From Aquanectria penicillioides (taxonomy: Eukaryota > Ascomycota > Sordariomycetes > Hypocreales > Nectriaceae), in contig PYIU01000004.1 in the NCBI GenBank assembly GCA_003415625.1, positions 1,116,001 through 1,180,000 on the forward strand: a stretch of 64,000 bases of DNA. The letters are read 5' to 3'. The notes beneath the pieces are model-generated. The model was not told the origin of the DNA and did no database searches. It saw only the letters and a program-made list of their open reading frames with translations. Below, piece by piece: positions 44,638-56,600 of this stretch. Position numbers and translations under genes: made by a program. Positions within the stretch are counted from its first letter, which is position 1. Every line of letters starts with the position of its first letter.

Positions 44638-47600
44638 CCATAGTAGTCCCAAATGTCTGAGCGTGGCCCCTTGCCTTGGATGCGGGATCTGCGACATCCC
44701 AGCCGGAGCAGGGTCTCCATCTCACACGCAGCCCACCCAAGCCCATCTGTATCTGTGTTCTGTATCCACCCACAACCCGCAGGGCCAAGGGCCCAAGCCA
44801 CGGTACCAAACTACAGGGACGCGAAATCTGGCCGTGGGTCCTGGCTGGCCGCCGTGACGCCCACCCTCAAGCTCTCAAGCCCTCCACCCCCGGCAGCAGC
44901 AGAACGGCAGCGACATGAGGGAACTGCCGGGGTATGGTGGCGGACTTGGTTGGGCGGGTTGATAGGAGACAGCTGCCAGGTGCCGTGTCTCGACCTGTTG
45001 GGTGGCAGGGAATGAGACGAGGCGGGAAGGGGGGAGCATTGAAGGTGAGGAAGCGAAGCGGTTGGACGGGATGCACCGTGGACGGGCTGGGGAACATGAG
45101 CAGCAGCGAACTAACAATAGAGAATCGAGCACTATTTCTTCAGCCCGTGCGTTGCGGGTGACATCCTTGCGATGGGACGATGGAAGGGATGCTGGGCCAG
45201 CATCGAGCCAAGCGGTGGCCAACACCAACATCCTGGCAACAGCACCATCACGGACCGAACAAGCGGCTGAGGCTGGGCCGCTGCTGGGATATGTTGTCGC
45301 GCAGCACGGTCAGCAGGCGAGCGAGGCATGACATGGTAACCACAAACAAGGTAGGTTTTACGGATACAGGAGGAACGAACAAATGGGTGCACGGCATATA
45401 CAGCCCGTCTGTAAGCTGTGCGCTGTGCGCTGAGCGCTCTGCGGCATGAGCAGCAGCAACAGCAGCAGCGGTACATGCGTGGCGGTGCCATCGTCATATA
45501 TGCCATGCACCTTGCGTGCCGCGCAGCAACTACCGGCCGGTCTGTACGGAGTAGCCCAGCGCCAATGGGCGGAGCCTGGACCTCATATAGACCTCGTGAC
45601 TGACAGCATTCCGGGATCTTGAGGCGGACGCGCATCGCCGGTATGTATAGTGCTGCAATGTTAGTACTGCAATGTTAGTCCTATCACGGCAGGGTGACAA
45701 AAGTAGTAAAAGCATCCCATCAGATGCGTCGAGAGAGGACCAAAGCTGTCACGGGAGAGTGCCGAAAGACAGACGAGGAAATTGTCCTTTCTCTCTCTCC
45801 CACCTCTGCCCGGGAGAGGCGGGGAGAGAGCAGGGAAGGGGGGGGGAAGGGGAAAGGAGAGAAGGGGGGTAACCCGGCTCTTCTCCTCGAAACGCTGACG
45901 CATGCCGTCGTCATAAACATATTGAGAATCGATATGAAATGGGACGATGGCAATGTGCCGCGGGTGCGTGCCCTTGATGGGCTGTCATATCGCCCCCCGT
46001 CTCATCATGTTTCCCCGTGGTCCTGTCACAAAACTTGTCTGCAAGGGTAGGTGATCAGCTAGCTTGTGAGGTAACATCATCGTTACAGTGCAACACAACA
46101 GCAACGTTTATCTGTCTGTCCGACTGGCCCAGCCGCCGGATGGAGGGGCGGGTAATGCTTATGCGTTGTATTGTCATTCTTCGATTGATGAGATCGATGG
46201 GCAGGACTGGGATCGAGCATCTCTTTCTGTATGATTGTAAAATCTTGTTCCTGTATGGGCTGCAATGCAAAGTATGTGCAGAATGCGAGTGTGTATGCGT
46301 GTACATGTCTGTAAAGACGCCCGTCTCTCTCTCTTTCTTTTCTTCCTTGTCCCTGACTGTGTTTGCGACCCCTTAGAGTCCATTTCCATTATCCCTTCCC
46401 TAATTTCTTTCCGTCCCTCCGTCCCTTCCGGGCCCTCCAATTCGATCTCCTCTGGCTTGCTTCTAGCTTGGAAGACGATTCCTTTGATTTTCTCCAGTGG
46501 GTCAAAGGCGTGCGCCAAGCCCAGAAGTAAAAAAAAGTCGCTACCAAGGAAAAAGAGCCGGGGGTGAGACGATGGAAAGCGCCCTAAAGCAAGAAAAAGC
46601 AACCATGGATATGGCAATAAACTGGCCCAGAAGCCACCCATACTCTCCATCTGGCGAGAGGCCCCCCTGAGTGTAGTCAAAGTACTGTTAATTTCAACTC
46701 CTCGAAAAAAGCAAAGTAGGAAAAAAAAGGTGCAAAATGGCAAACTGTCTGATGGGAGTCGAAAGCAACGAGAGGAGGGGGAGCGCAGGGGGTGATGGTA
46801 TTGCGATGATGGGGCTGGGGAGGGGGGGGGGGGGCGAAAAGCAACCCAACAACCAAGTAAGTAAACCAAGGAAATAAAAAAAAAAGGTACCCTGGAAGAC
46901 ACACTGTCGAAAAAAGCAATGGCAACTCAATGAAAACAAAGAAAGAAAAAAAAAAGAATAAATCATTAGAGGAAAGAACTTGGTCCAAAAAAGTAATAAC
47001 TCCGTCATATGATCCGATGTCAGCCTTGTAAAGCTCCAGAGGGAAGACAACTCCTCAGTCTAACTGTTTGCCCCGTCCAATCATGCCATGTCCGATGGTT
47101 GCACGGGAAATGGAAAGACACGGGCACGGAGACGTAGGACTCAGAGACTCGGGCTGACGCAGATAGATGGCTGGCTCGACTGGGCTGAAGCCTGAAAGCG
47201 GAGCCCGTTTGATAGGGAATCCGGGTCGGATGCGATGCGGTTTCATCGTCAATGGCCCGTCATGGGGTCGCTATGGCATATTCCTCCTTGGCCTATTGTT
47301 GCGCCAGGGCGGTTTTGTTTTTTCATTTGGTCTGGTCTTGTGTTAGGTTGTCCGTCATAGTCTCCCTGCACTCGCCTTATGCACCCGAGGCCAGCGCCGG
47401 CGCCGTCGCTAACACCAACGCCAGCGCTATGGCGAGCGCGTGGCAAAGGAATGGGCCCAAGCTTTGGTGGACCACAGGCTATGGGCGCTATGGGCCGTGG
47501 GCCGTAGTTCGTAGCTCATGGCCCGTAGTTTGTAGCTTGACCCCTCCCCCAGGTCCATGCTATTTGCGCCGGCGCCACCATCCAGGCCGATTTGTAGTCG

Positions 47601-47753
47601 GTCAGGCCAAGTCAGTGTCTATGCTTTGCATCTGCTGTGTCCCTTTGTGTCTTGGTCTTTTCGTCGTCGTTGGTGTCGTCCTCCTCATCGTCTCGCGCGC
47701 GCGCATCGTCATCGCATCTTTTTTTTAATTTGTATTTTTGTGTGTTGCTGTCC
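39541..47753. other. 8.2-kb gene-free spacer between convergent genes
   Basis: MET10 (+) and the FAD oxidase (-) both end here, so no promoter of either gene is needed, yet the spacer is 8.2 kb long. I found no frame with protein motifs, no tRNA and no repeat pair. Simple sequence is common: a 29-base A homopolymer (44606-44634), TC-rich DNA at about 44420-44530, GACA/GAGA repeats at about 44149-44175, CA repeats near 42709-42726, and G-rich stretches near 45838 and 46823. It may contain a non-coding transcript or decayed mobile DNA. Confidence 0.5.
44606..44634 (+). repeat. A29 homopolymer
   Basis: Twenty-nine consecutive A residues following a purine-rich stretch. It could be the poly(A) end of an old retro-inserted transcript on the plus strand, or slippage. 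No target-site duplication was recognised. Confidence 0.7.
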
Positions 47754-49239
47754 CTAGTTGGCCCATCCACGGGTCCAATCCTGCAGGTCCCCGACAATCT
47801 GGTACGTGGGATTTGCTGAGTGTCCATCGCCGCCCTTCCTGTCCCAGGCCCACCGGTCCGCATAGTCGCTGGCCAGGGTGCCCTGCATCATGTCCACGAC
47901 GTAGTCGCCGATGACGGGCAAGAACTTCCATCCGTGGAACGAGCCGCCAGTCGCGAGGTAGAGATTGTTGCAGTGCGGGTGCGGTGAGATGAGGAAGTCA
48001 TGTGTCGGCGTAGATGCGTCCCTGTGGCACACCGGTCAGTCAGTTTCGTCGCGCGGGATGCTTGCTCGGGTTTCCTTGTTCATTCATACCAGCACATCCG
48101 ATAGGCCTCAATCTTGATCTTCTCAACTTCCTTGCCGTACAGCCCATTGAGCGTTCGTCGCGCCCGGTCCTCAAAGAACTTTAGGAATCGAGGCCCGGTC
48201 CACGTGTTGTACATGGACTGGTCCGGAACCACAGACATGGCTTCGCCCGTGGGCGGGAAAACTTGATAGTTGGTGAAGCAGAGGTCGCAGTTGAACTTGA
48301 TGGTACCGTCCTTGAGTATGGACATGCCCTCACCTGTGTAAGACAAGCACACAAAAAATGTCAGCCAGGGTTCCCCACCATTCCCTCTTCCCCCCTCGAA
48401 AGTGAAAGACATTGTCTCTCCTCCCCCGGTGCGCCACGTGAATGAAACTCACCTTTGACCTGCGGCAAGCAGTTCTTTAGTACTGGGATCGTAGTAAACT
48501 TGTCCTTCTGAGCGCCATGTAGCTTTGCGTAGAAGCTGACGGCGCCAGTGGCCAGCAACCTGTTGCCGGCATGGAGCTGGGTCCTGTCCGGCGCGCTCTG
48601 CGCAAGGAGCGAGGCCGTCCTAGCTCCGGCAGCCAGGAGGATCTTGTCGGCGCGCAGCGTCTTGCCGTCCCGCAGCTCGACGCCCGTACATTGGCCCTCG
48701 GGGCCGAATTCCAAAGTGGTCATCTCGCCCACCACGTACTCGACGCCCAGGTCAACTGCCGCCTGGACCACGGCACCAAGCGCCTTGTCTGCTTCGGCAA
48801 AGCCAACGCTGGGGTTGAAGAGCACACGGTCCACGCCCTTGAAGTCGGCAGTGGCGAATGCGCCGTTCCAGCGACGCCTTACCTCCTCCACGGGGAGGAG
48901 CTCTGAGTCGTTGGGGATTCCCATGTCGCGGTAGGCGGAAATACTCTCCTCACCGAAGGATGTTGCGTCGGCGCGGAGCATTCCCACCTCGTGATACCAC
49001 GACTTGTATAGGTCGTCCTGGCGCCAGGACGGCATGGCCTTGGCCAGCATGCGCATGTAGAGCTTGTCCGGGTAGTCGTCCCGGACGATCTTGTTGATGT
49101 CATGAGAAGCAGCCCTGGGGTTTGGGAAGGCGGCCGTGTCGACAAGGGTGACTTTTACATCGCCCTTCTTGACGAGGGACAGGGCAGTCGCAGCACCGAA
49201 GTTGCCAGCCCCGATAATGAGGACAGAAGAAGTAGCCAT
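47754..49239 (-). CDS. FAD-dependent amino-acid/amine oxidase (sarcosine oxidase/amadoriase superfamily)
   Basis: Three exons on the minus strand (49239-48453, 48333-48090, 48021-47754) give 432 residues; donors are GTGAGT and GTATGA, acceptors CACAG, and the phases agree. Near the N-terminus SVLIIGAGNFGAATAL is the dinucleotide-binding fold for FAD. HDINKIVRDDYPD and SWYHEVGMLRAD are characteristic of the fungal sarcosine/pipecolate/saccharopine oxidase and fructosyl-amino-acid oxidase group. The Cys at about residue 343, in RMCWDASTPTHDFL, is at the position where this superfamily binds FAD covalently. The end has the conserved YLATGGSFHGWKFLPVIG. Such enzymes oxidise secondary amines or amino acids and release hydrogen peroxide; the substrate is not decided by sequence. 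There is no obvious peroxisomal C-terminal tripeptide (the end is GWAN). The start at 49239 was chosen because it places the FAD motif at the N-terminus; an in-frame upstream extension is possible but less likely. Confidence 0.88.
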
Positions 49240-52200
49240 GATGGATTGGGGTATCAAAAAGAGCAGTCTGGGTATCCAATTCACAGCAATTGATATGCAA
49301 GAGCCCCTTGGGAGTAGGTGGAAGGCTCAGCCAAATCGTCATGAGTTTGATGGGCGCGCGCGGCGGCAGCTTTATATTTTAAACTTCCACCCACCCAAGG
49401 CACACATTGCTCAACTCTCTCACTTGCGCGCTCCTCAATCACACCCCCCCCCCCCCGAGCCAGCTCCGGCCCGGGCTTCGGAGGTCCCAAACGAGTAGCG
49501 GTCGGGGGAGACAACAGGTCGCAAGCAGCACCACGCAAAGCTGGCCGGCGAGTGTACATGGCAGCTACAGTAGGCGAGGCAGGGCGCCATCGGTAGGGCG
49601 AGGCCAAGGCGAGGCAAGGCACCCGAACCCACGAGCTATTCTTGGCCCCCCTTCACCCCAGTTCCAGAATCCCAGGAGCCGGGACGACGCCAGCCACATC
49701 GTGGAGCCCAGGGAATCCACGCTCTGTCTGCCCACAGTACACCTGGACGGCCGCGCGATGTAGTGCAAGTACAACGTGCAACCAACTACCTACCTTAGGT
49801 AGCTAGCTACTCACGGACGGCGCTCAAAAGCCCTACGCAGCATGGTCATGGTTACGTGCAAGGTCACACTCTGAGATGAACAAGTGAGAGATTGACCTGT
49901 CTCAATTCAATAGACTCAAGGCATAAAAAAGAAGGCCCAAAAGGAAAAAGAGATAACTTTTTTTTGTGATTTAGGTATTCCCTGACAAGAAGTAATCCCC
50001 CATCCCCCTCCCCCCCCCCCCAAAAAAAAAGAATTGTAAAAAAAAAAAAAAAAAAACGACGAAAGGGAGGACGAGACCGACGACGTCGTTGGGTGACTGG
50101 GGGTGTGGTGTGTGGGTGGACATGGACATTGTAGGGGACACGAGGCTGCGGGCTCTGTCGTACCATGTCGTACGGTGTACCAGCGCTGGAGGTGAAAGCG
50201 ACGGTACTAACAGCGAGAGGAGAGATGAGAAGAGAGAGATCCTCCCCCCTCAGGTCTCTCTCCCCCCTTCTCCCTCTCCCAATTGGGAAAAAAGTAAAAT
50301 ATCCTAGCAACGAAACTGTAAGGTTCCGCCTCGCTCCATTTCGTGTACCGCACTCGGGATGGTTGGTGTGTCTTCGTGGCGGCGGGTGGACGCCGGACGC
50401 CGGGCGCTTGACGCTTCTGGATGCTCCGTGCTACCCGTTCCTTCGGTCCCTTGGAGGGGGGCGAGTAATGGCAACTTGGCAGCTCCGCCTCGCCTCGCGA
50501 CATGGCTGGCATCGCTATCATAATAGCCACCGTGGATGCCTCCAAAGGCCAAGCCCTAAGCTCAGCCCAAACAAAAGGTCTAATTACGAAGCTCCATGTG
50601 TATGCACATGACATCCTCGTCATTGCCTTTTCGTCGTTGACGTTGTCGTGTCCTGTCGTGTCCTGTCGTGTCCTGTACTACTGCGTTGTTGCATTGCGTT
50701 GCGTTGCTTTGCGTTGCGTTGTGTTGCGCTGTCCCGACCCGTCCCTGGGCTGGTTTGTCTTGTCTTGTTGGGTTGGGCCTGAATTACGCCCTGCCTCGGT
50801 CGTGCCGATACCGTACTCCGTACTACATGCGTATATACGCACCTTCGTTTTTTCTATGCAATCGACTCTAGTCCAGTCCCTGACATGCAGCACCTTTGGG
50901 AACATGGGAAAACCCCACAAGCGCCACACATTAGCGGGGTCTCTCTTGTTGGGATCCCCACGAGATCTACTCTCCCGGATCAATACAATACAAGGTAGGT
51001 AGGCTATCTGTGACCCAGGGTGATGTGCGAGGCCCCAGTATGTGTGGAGGCCGGCTTTGTTGGCTCTTCTCTCGCAGGTAAAACCTAATGAATGGCATGA
51101 CTCCTGATGACCTTTCATTTGCCCATCCTAGTTCTAGTTAGTGTATGAGACGCCGGTTCTATTACCATTGCTCCCCTTGAGAGATAAGTCAACACAAGAC
51201 CAGACCAGTCAAGTCTTGATCATAAAAAGTGATTGAAAAAGAACAAAAAGAAAAAAAAAAGAAAGAGCAAAGGGAATACACCGCCAAAGACTCCCCTGTG
51301 CGTGCTCTCGACACCCCTCCACTCCCATTCTTTCAGCCGTTCCCTTGTTTGTCTCCTCGTCTCGTTTTCTTGCTACATCTGCCTGTTTCCCCGATCCATG
51401 CAAATTCCTTGTTGCTAATGCTCTAGGCCCGCACCGTTAAGTAGCCACGTGCGCCACTTAGGGTTGCGCGGAGTCTTCTCGTCTGAATGAGTCTTGAGTA
51501 CGACCATGGGAGTGTGTGTGTGGAGATGAGTAGATTGACCATTTAGATCGGATCGCAAAGCCTGGTTTGAGGCTCCATCCGGGATCCTTGATCATGGGCC
51601 TCACACTGGTCGGTGCCCAATCAGACCGGTTACTGCCCCTGAATCCTCCGCCCTCCAATGAAATCCATTTAACAGAACGCCCTCGTCACCGTGCTTCTTC
51701 GACCCCCATGTCACTGTACCCCAAGTGGCCCGTCCACCTTGATCTCCGAGACTACTGTGTATGATTATCAACCATGATCCTAGTCCTAGAGGGGATCCCG
51801 TAGGGCAAAGAGGGGAGAGGAGGGGAAAGCAAAAAACGAAATCGTGCGAGATGCGCTGCCCCCAACGGACTTACACAGGGCTGTCCTGGTGCAACCCAAC
51901 CCTCAATGAGACTTATCATACACACCAACAACTCCCGGCTTAATCTTCTGCGCGTCATTTACGTGCCGCAGAGGCTCGAAGCCAAGGAACTCCGTCCAAG
52001 CCGCCTGACCCGCGTGCCTGGTGCAACCGATGGTCGATGGACCAAAGAGTAGGCCTGGATCCCACCCCCGCGGTTTCAAGCTTCTATCGGGCAGCGGATT
52101 TGGCCGCTTTGGACAATTCAAGAATAATACCTGTGATACCGAACCCCGTTTCACCCGCGACGTGGCTGTGCTTCCTTCTTCTCGAAGGATTTGGGCACAG

Positions 52201-53072
52201 ATATAGTATTGGTCGTATGACCTCCAACACACTGTCTAGTCGCGGTTATGCAATCAATATGCAAAGGAGGCGAAGCTGTTCCATCTATTTCCGACCTCAT
52301 AATTCCGTCTCTATTGTTATTGAAGTGGAGAGGAAGCATGGCCCGACCAGCCTCGCCGGCTAGGCATGCAAGTCTCATCCCGAATTTTTTTTTTGATTTA
52401 GAAACAGAAGAGGGAGACAAGAGGGTGTGTTGGCAGCTTGAGCGATTGACTGTTCCTCGTCAAGGGGCGAGTTGGCAGTTGCAAAGAGGATTCATCGGTC
52501 AGGGACTCAAGACTGACCGGTTGAATGCATCGTGACTGCGATAAGCAAGGGTGCAAACAAAGACCCAACTGGACAACAGGGAACTTGATACTCCTCGGGT
52601 GATTGGTGCTGAGGACGGGGACTCAACTTTTTTTTTGTGACCACCTTAGCCCAAAAATTCTCAGGCGTGCGCTTCCCCGTGCTTCTCCTTCGCTTCCACC
52701 TTCTCAAGCAAGTATTATTACCGTTGCAGGTCTTTCATTGTCTGGGTTATTTCGGGAACTCGCAGGTTCCAGACTCAGAAGAGGGATTTCCCATCATGCG
52801 ACAGTTAAGTCGCCAACAGCCGGCGGTAAGGCGGCTGGGTGGGAAAGGCACATTGGCCCGACGTTGTCTACTACATCGGCTTCAGATGTAAGACGCGACC
52901 ATTGGTGCATGTTGCAGGTCGGGCAGGTCTGGTTGTCCAGAGCCGCCTTGCAATTCTTCACCGGCCCTGATCTCCCAATCATATCTAATCTAGATGGGGG
53001 CGGGCATCTGACCGGTCATGGCCATCCCACCCCCAAAAGGAAGCACATGTCTAGCTCCTGACCGGGACCTCG
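49240..53072. other. Gene-free region upstream of the FAD oxidase
   Basis: The first part is the oxidase promoter, and the last part is the 3' flank of the C2H2 gene. No gene is supported in between. Visible are a C-then-A homopolymer block (about 50009-50056), three tandem 10-mers TCGTGTCCTG at 50646-50675 followed by GCGTT/GCATT repeats to about 50728, and a near-perfect palindrome CTACCT-T-AGGTAG around 49787-49802. Open frames such as the one at 51.9-52.2 kb (minus) start without ATG and show no known domain. Confidence 0.5.
50646..50728 (+). repeat. Tandem TCGTGTCCTG units and GCGTT-type repeats
   Basis: Three perfect tandem copies of the 10-mer TCGTGTCCTG occupy 50646-50675. They are followed by imperfect five-base units (GCGTT, GCATT, GCTTT) to about 50728. 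Non-coding minisatellite-like DNA. Confidence 0.7.
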
Positions 53073-54152
53073 TCATGTTACGACACGATGCTTCACAGTG
53101 GCCTTATGTCTCTCTAGGCCGTCTCTGCGGGCAAACTTTCGTTTTTTGGGTGGATTTGGGCACCCAGGCAAGTCGCACCTCCAAGGCTTTCGGTGCTTAT
53201 TGCAGTGTTGCCTGCGTGCAAGGTTAGCGGAAAGGTGAACGGCTTTGGCGAATCCAGATAAGCTGGATGGACCATGTGGCAAGCATACGCAAACGATGAA
53301 TTCCGGTCAAATAGAACTAGGTTGCCGTCCTTGTCCACCCCACCCTTGTCGCATCGATGTCCCAAGGGGCAGTAGTACGAGCCCTTGCCTCTCTGCTTCA
53401 GTGCCTCCATGTCGATCCTGGCGAATTGCTCGTCCTCGTCGTCATCTGAGTCGTCCGAGGCGGTAACATTACCAGAAGGCGACGTGTGATTAAGGGGGAC
53501 TTGTGAGGTTGGCAGCACCTTGTGGTTGCTATGGGCTATATGATCTACTTCGGTTACCGACCCTGGCGTGCGCGTCAGAGATGATCGCTTCACGTCGCGG
53601 AACGACGAGAAAGCGGTCTGCTGGGCGGCTGAATCGGGCGACAAGACTGGAGGGACTGGGAGCCAAATCTCCTGTACCTCGCGGGAGAATTTCTCAGTCA
53701 GATCCCGGATTTTTCTGTCAAGGGAGAATGTTAGCCGGGCTGGGCCACGAGACGTCGTCCATGCAAGGGTAGGGCATGTAAGTGTCTTACCGGAGCTTCT
53801 GTTGTTCTACATCCATAGTGACGACAGTAGTCAAGTCGGAAACGTGGTTCGTTAGTCTCGACTGCTCGTGCTCATCCATGACAGCCATCTCCACATGCGA
53901 TCCGGAAACCAGGTTGTCGGTCAGGCGGGACCACAAGCGTGCAGCCTGGGTCAAATAGTCTCCCATGTCCGAGACTAGAGTATGGGACTTGCCATCATGA
54001 GGCATCGTGGTGCCCGCGGGCAGTGCTGATCCTGCGGGCGCGACTTCCCTGACGGCAATCTCTAGCTGACGCCTGACCAAGGATTCCAGGGAGCTGGTAG
54101 GCGCGGCATTGATTCCGGACTCGAAAACGTGCACCACGGAGGGGATCGACAT
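53073..54152 (-). CDS. C2H2-type zinc-finger protein, putative transcription factor
   Basis: Three exons on the minus strand (54152-53791, 53714-53289, 53211-53073) give 308 residues; donors are GTAAGA and GTATGC, acceptors TTGACAG and CACGCAG, with a good branch site (GCTAACC) in the second intron. It starts MSIPSVVHVFESG. The first half is helical without known domains. A Ser/Asp/Glu-rich acidic stretch (SDDSDDDEDEQ) precedes the zinc region at about 232-303: YYCPLGHRC...HCNKHRKPWRC followed by CDLPGC...KKRKFARRDGLERHKATVKH. The second finger and its basic lead-in match fungal C2H2 proteins of the ARRDGLxRH type. The intron cuts the first finger, so no single frame shows it whole. A nuclear DNA-binding role is likely; targets are unknown. 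The gene is divergent from the transcription-factor-domain gene downstream, across 2.4 kb. Confidence 0.85.
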
Positions 54153-56600
54153 GGTGTAGGAATGGAGCAATGGAGGTTTAGTTTGCTTCAAACTATACGC
54201 CGCCGACAGAGCCACGGGCTCCGACCCAGCGCACTGGGCCAACCACGCGGGACCTAGTGATAGCGGGCACTTGTGGCACCGAGACTAATCAAGGAGTGCC
54301 CGGGGGCCAAGGTCGGTGCGGCGCGGCGCGGCGCGGAGACGGCGGGAGCTGGAAAAAAAAAAGGCCCTTGGTGGACGGCAACGGGGACGGGGAAGATGCC
54401 GATGGGGGATGGAAAGATAGCGAGGTAGCCGTCTCGCAGATGGAGGGCCAAGGCCACTGGGGGGTAGGACTCGGACTCCCAGCAGAAGAAAAGGGATGCG
54501 CAGAGCGTGACCGTTCGGTAGATATTCAATGGGCGGGTTGCGTGCGCGTGGTACTTTGCTTGCTTGGGCGGGCCAACTGTGACCGGTCGCGGCACACACC
54601 TTGTTTGCCTAGGGATTTGAGCTCGGTTGGACGCTTAGGCGGTGTCACTCGCGAGCGTTTTGAAGAAATCGGCGGGCGACGAGCGACGACACGGTGATGG
54701 CGACAACGACGAGAGGGACGACAGAACGAGCGACCAGACGCTCCCCCCTCGGTCGCACGAAAAATCCCTTGGAATCTGCTTCTTATGAGGCCGGTGAGAG
54801 GCAAGACACGCGGTGCCGGGCACGGGCACAGCTTTTCGGACGGGTGACGGGTGACGAGGGAAGAGGAAACAACGAAGCTGAGAGAAGAGACAACAAGCCC
54901 AGGGCTGCGCTAATGCACTGGGGACGCCACCAGCTGTCTCACGCCTTGTACCACCAAGCGACTGGCACTGTCTGGCGTACAGTACAGTGAGTACGCGCGT
55001 AGAGGTACGGAACGTCGGTGGGGAGGTAACAGCAGCAGCAACAACGACAAAAGCAGGAGCAGCGGCAAGAGCAGCAGCAACAACAGCAACAGCAGTGAGC
55101 TTGAGGCGGCTAGAGGAGGCAATCAATCAATGGTCGAGGACGAGGAAGGAGAGCTCTGGGGCGGGAACCGGTAATTAGGGGTCGCTTATCCGTACTTGCT
55201 TGTCCGTTACCGGTATTTGCTGCCGCTTCATGTCCATGTCCATATCGCTTGCCGCTTGTTGCTTGCTGCTTGTTGCTTGCTTCTTGGTGCAAGCCCATCC
55301 ATCGAGTTTGGGCTTGGCTGTCGTGTCGGGCAACCTTGCACCGCTACCATCAAGCACAAGCACAGACGGACTAATGGCCGATCCCATCATCTCCTGCCCC
55401 CTAGTCCAATTCGTGTTCCATCTGCCACCCCCAGCAAGCCCCAGCAAGCCCGTAACCCTATGCAAGCTCTGCAAGCTCTGCCACACCTCTGTCCCAATCG
55501 TCCGAAGTGTTCCCATCGCCCCAATCGCCGCCCGCTGATAGCTCGCTTGAGGGCCCACTCGTGGCTCGTCGAGCGCGCCCGTGGGTGGCCCAAACCGCCC
55601 CCCATGGTCCATCACCCGTCCCATCACCCGTCCCATCACCCGTCCCAGCTCCCACGCACTACTACCTGGGTAGCCTGCACCTCGCCCGCACCTCGCCCGC
55701 ACCCCCTGGTCCAACCCGATGCCAGAGGCGCGTGAGGCGCCAGAGGCGATGGGTGGGCGAGATTCTCTCCCAATTTGCCCGCTGTCTTGATCTCGGACGG
55801 CAATACAATCACTTGCTATCGTGAGGCGGCGTGCTGCTAACCATTGGAAAAGCACCGTTCATGCCCTTGTGCCAAGACTGCGACGGGCTTTGGAGGTCGA
55901 GAGCGCCCTCAGATGTGGGGATCGCCGCCTTGCCCAACCACGATTCTTATTTTTTGCCAGCACGTCCGTCAACGAGGGTCTGTGAATGAGGTCGACCGGC
56001 CCCTACGCGCTCGCGGCCCTACTTGGTCAACATGCCTTTTAATGCAGGTACTCTCCCCCAGACTCACACCATGAGGCTCGCTCTTCTGACTCCTGCTCCA
56101 ACACCCCTTGGTTTGTCTTCTCTCCTGCCCCTTCGCTTGCCTCTTGTTCTCTCCTTTCGCCCCCGCAATTCCCAGTGCCCCCCCCCCCCCCCTCTTCTCC
56201 AATCCACTCTTGGCGGCTGCGGATTTTTGCCTTGAAGCGAACCAGACTGTTGGAATCTCAATAGGACACACGCGCCTTAACGAGAGAACATTGCCCCCCC
56301 CCCCCCCCCCTTAGCCCCGGCGCCTCACCCCGTCTTCTGGTCCGTGGTCTTGTTGTCCCTGGGCCTCTGCTGTCGTCTCTCTTGTTGCCGCCGGTCTTGG
56401 TCGCTCTTGTTGCTGCAACTGCTGTTGTGACCCGACCACTCGGCGACCTCCGACAATTGCCGCTGCTGCTGTTCTGATCTTGTTTTCCCATCCCTCTATT
56501 GACTGCATAACGCAGCGTTGCTTAGCACTGCAGGCCCGTCGGAAACTCTCCCCGACGCGCCCAGCAGTTTGCTGAGCCTGAGCGCAGCAAAGCTCCTCGG
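54153..56600. promoter_or_regulatory. Divergent intergenic region of the C2H2 and transcription-factor genes
   Basis: The two start codons face away from each other across 2.4 kb, so both promoters lie here. Simple repeats dominate: GCGCG runs near 54320, a CAG/CAA-rich block at about 55027-55093, three tandem 12-mers at 55610-55645, and C homopolymers near 56180-56190 and 56294-56310. A short candidate exon (MPFNAG then GTACTC) at about 56032 was considered as the start of the transcription-factor gene, but the codon phase does not fit the acceptors I could find. Confidence 0.45.
55610..55645 (+). repeat. Three tandem 12-mers (CATCACCCGTCC)
   Basis: Three perfect copies in direct tandem, in non-coding DNA. 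Nearby, an 11-mer CTCGCCCGCAC is also duplicated at about 55680-55701. Confidence 0.75.

Noticed and set aside
51903..52232. 109-codon minus-strand frame ending VVGVYDKSH
   Set aside because: It starts without ATG and shows no known domain or convincing upstream exon; a remnant cannot be excluded.
54635..55126. Ala/Val-rich minus-strand frame resembling a membrane protein
   Set aside because: It is the translation of a CAG/CAA-type repeat block (about 55027-55093).
56023..56046. Possible first exon (MPFNAG followed by GTACTC) of the transcription-factor gene
   Set aside because: The codon phase did not fit any acceptor before 56601 that keeps the frame open.
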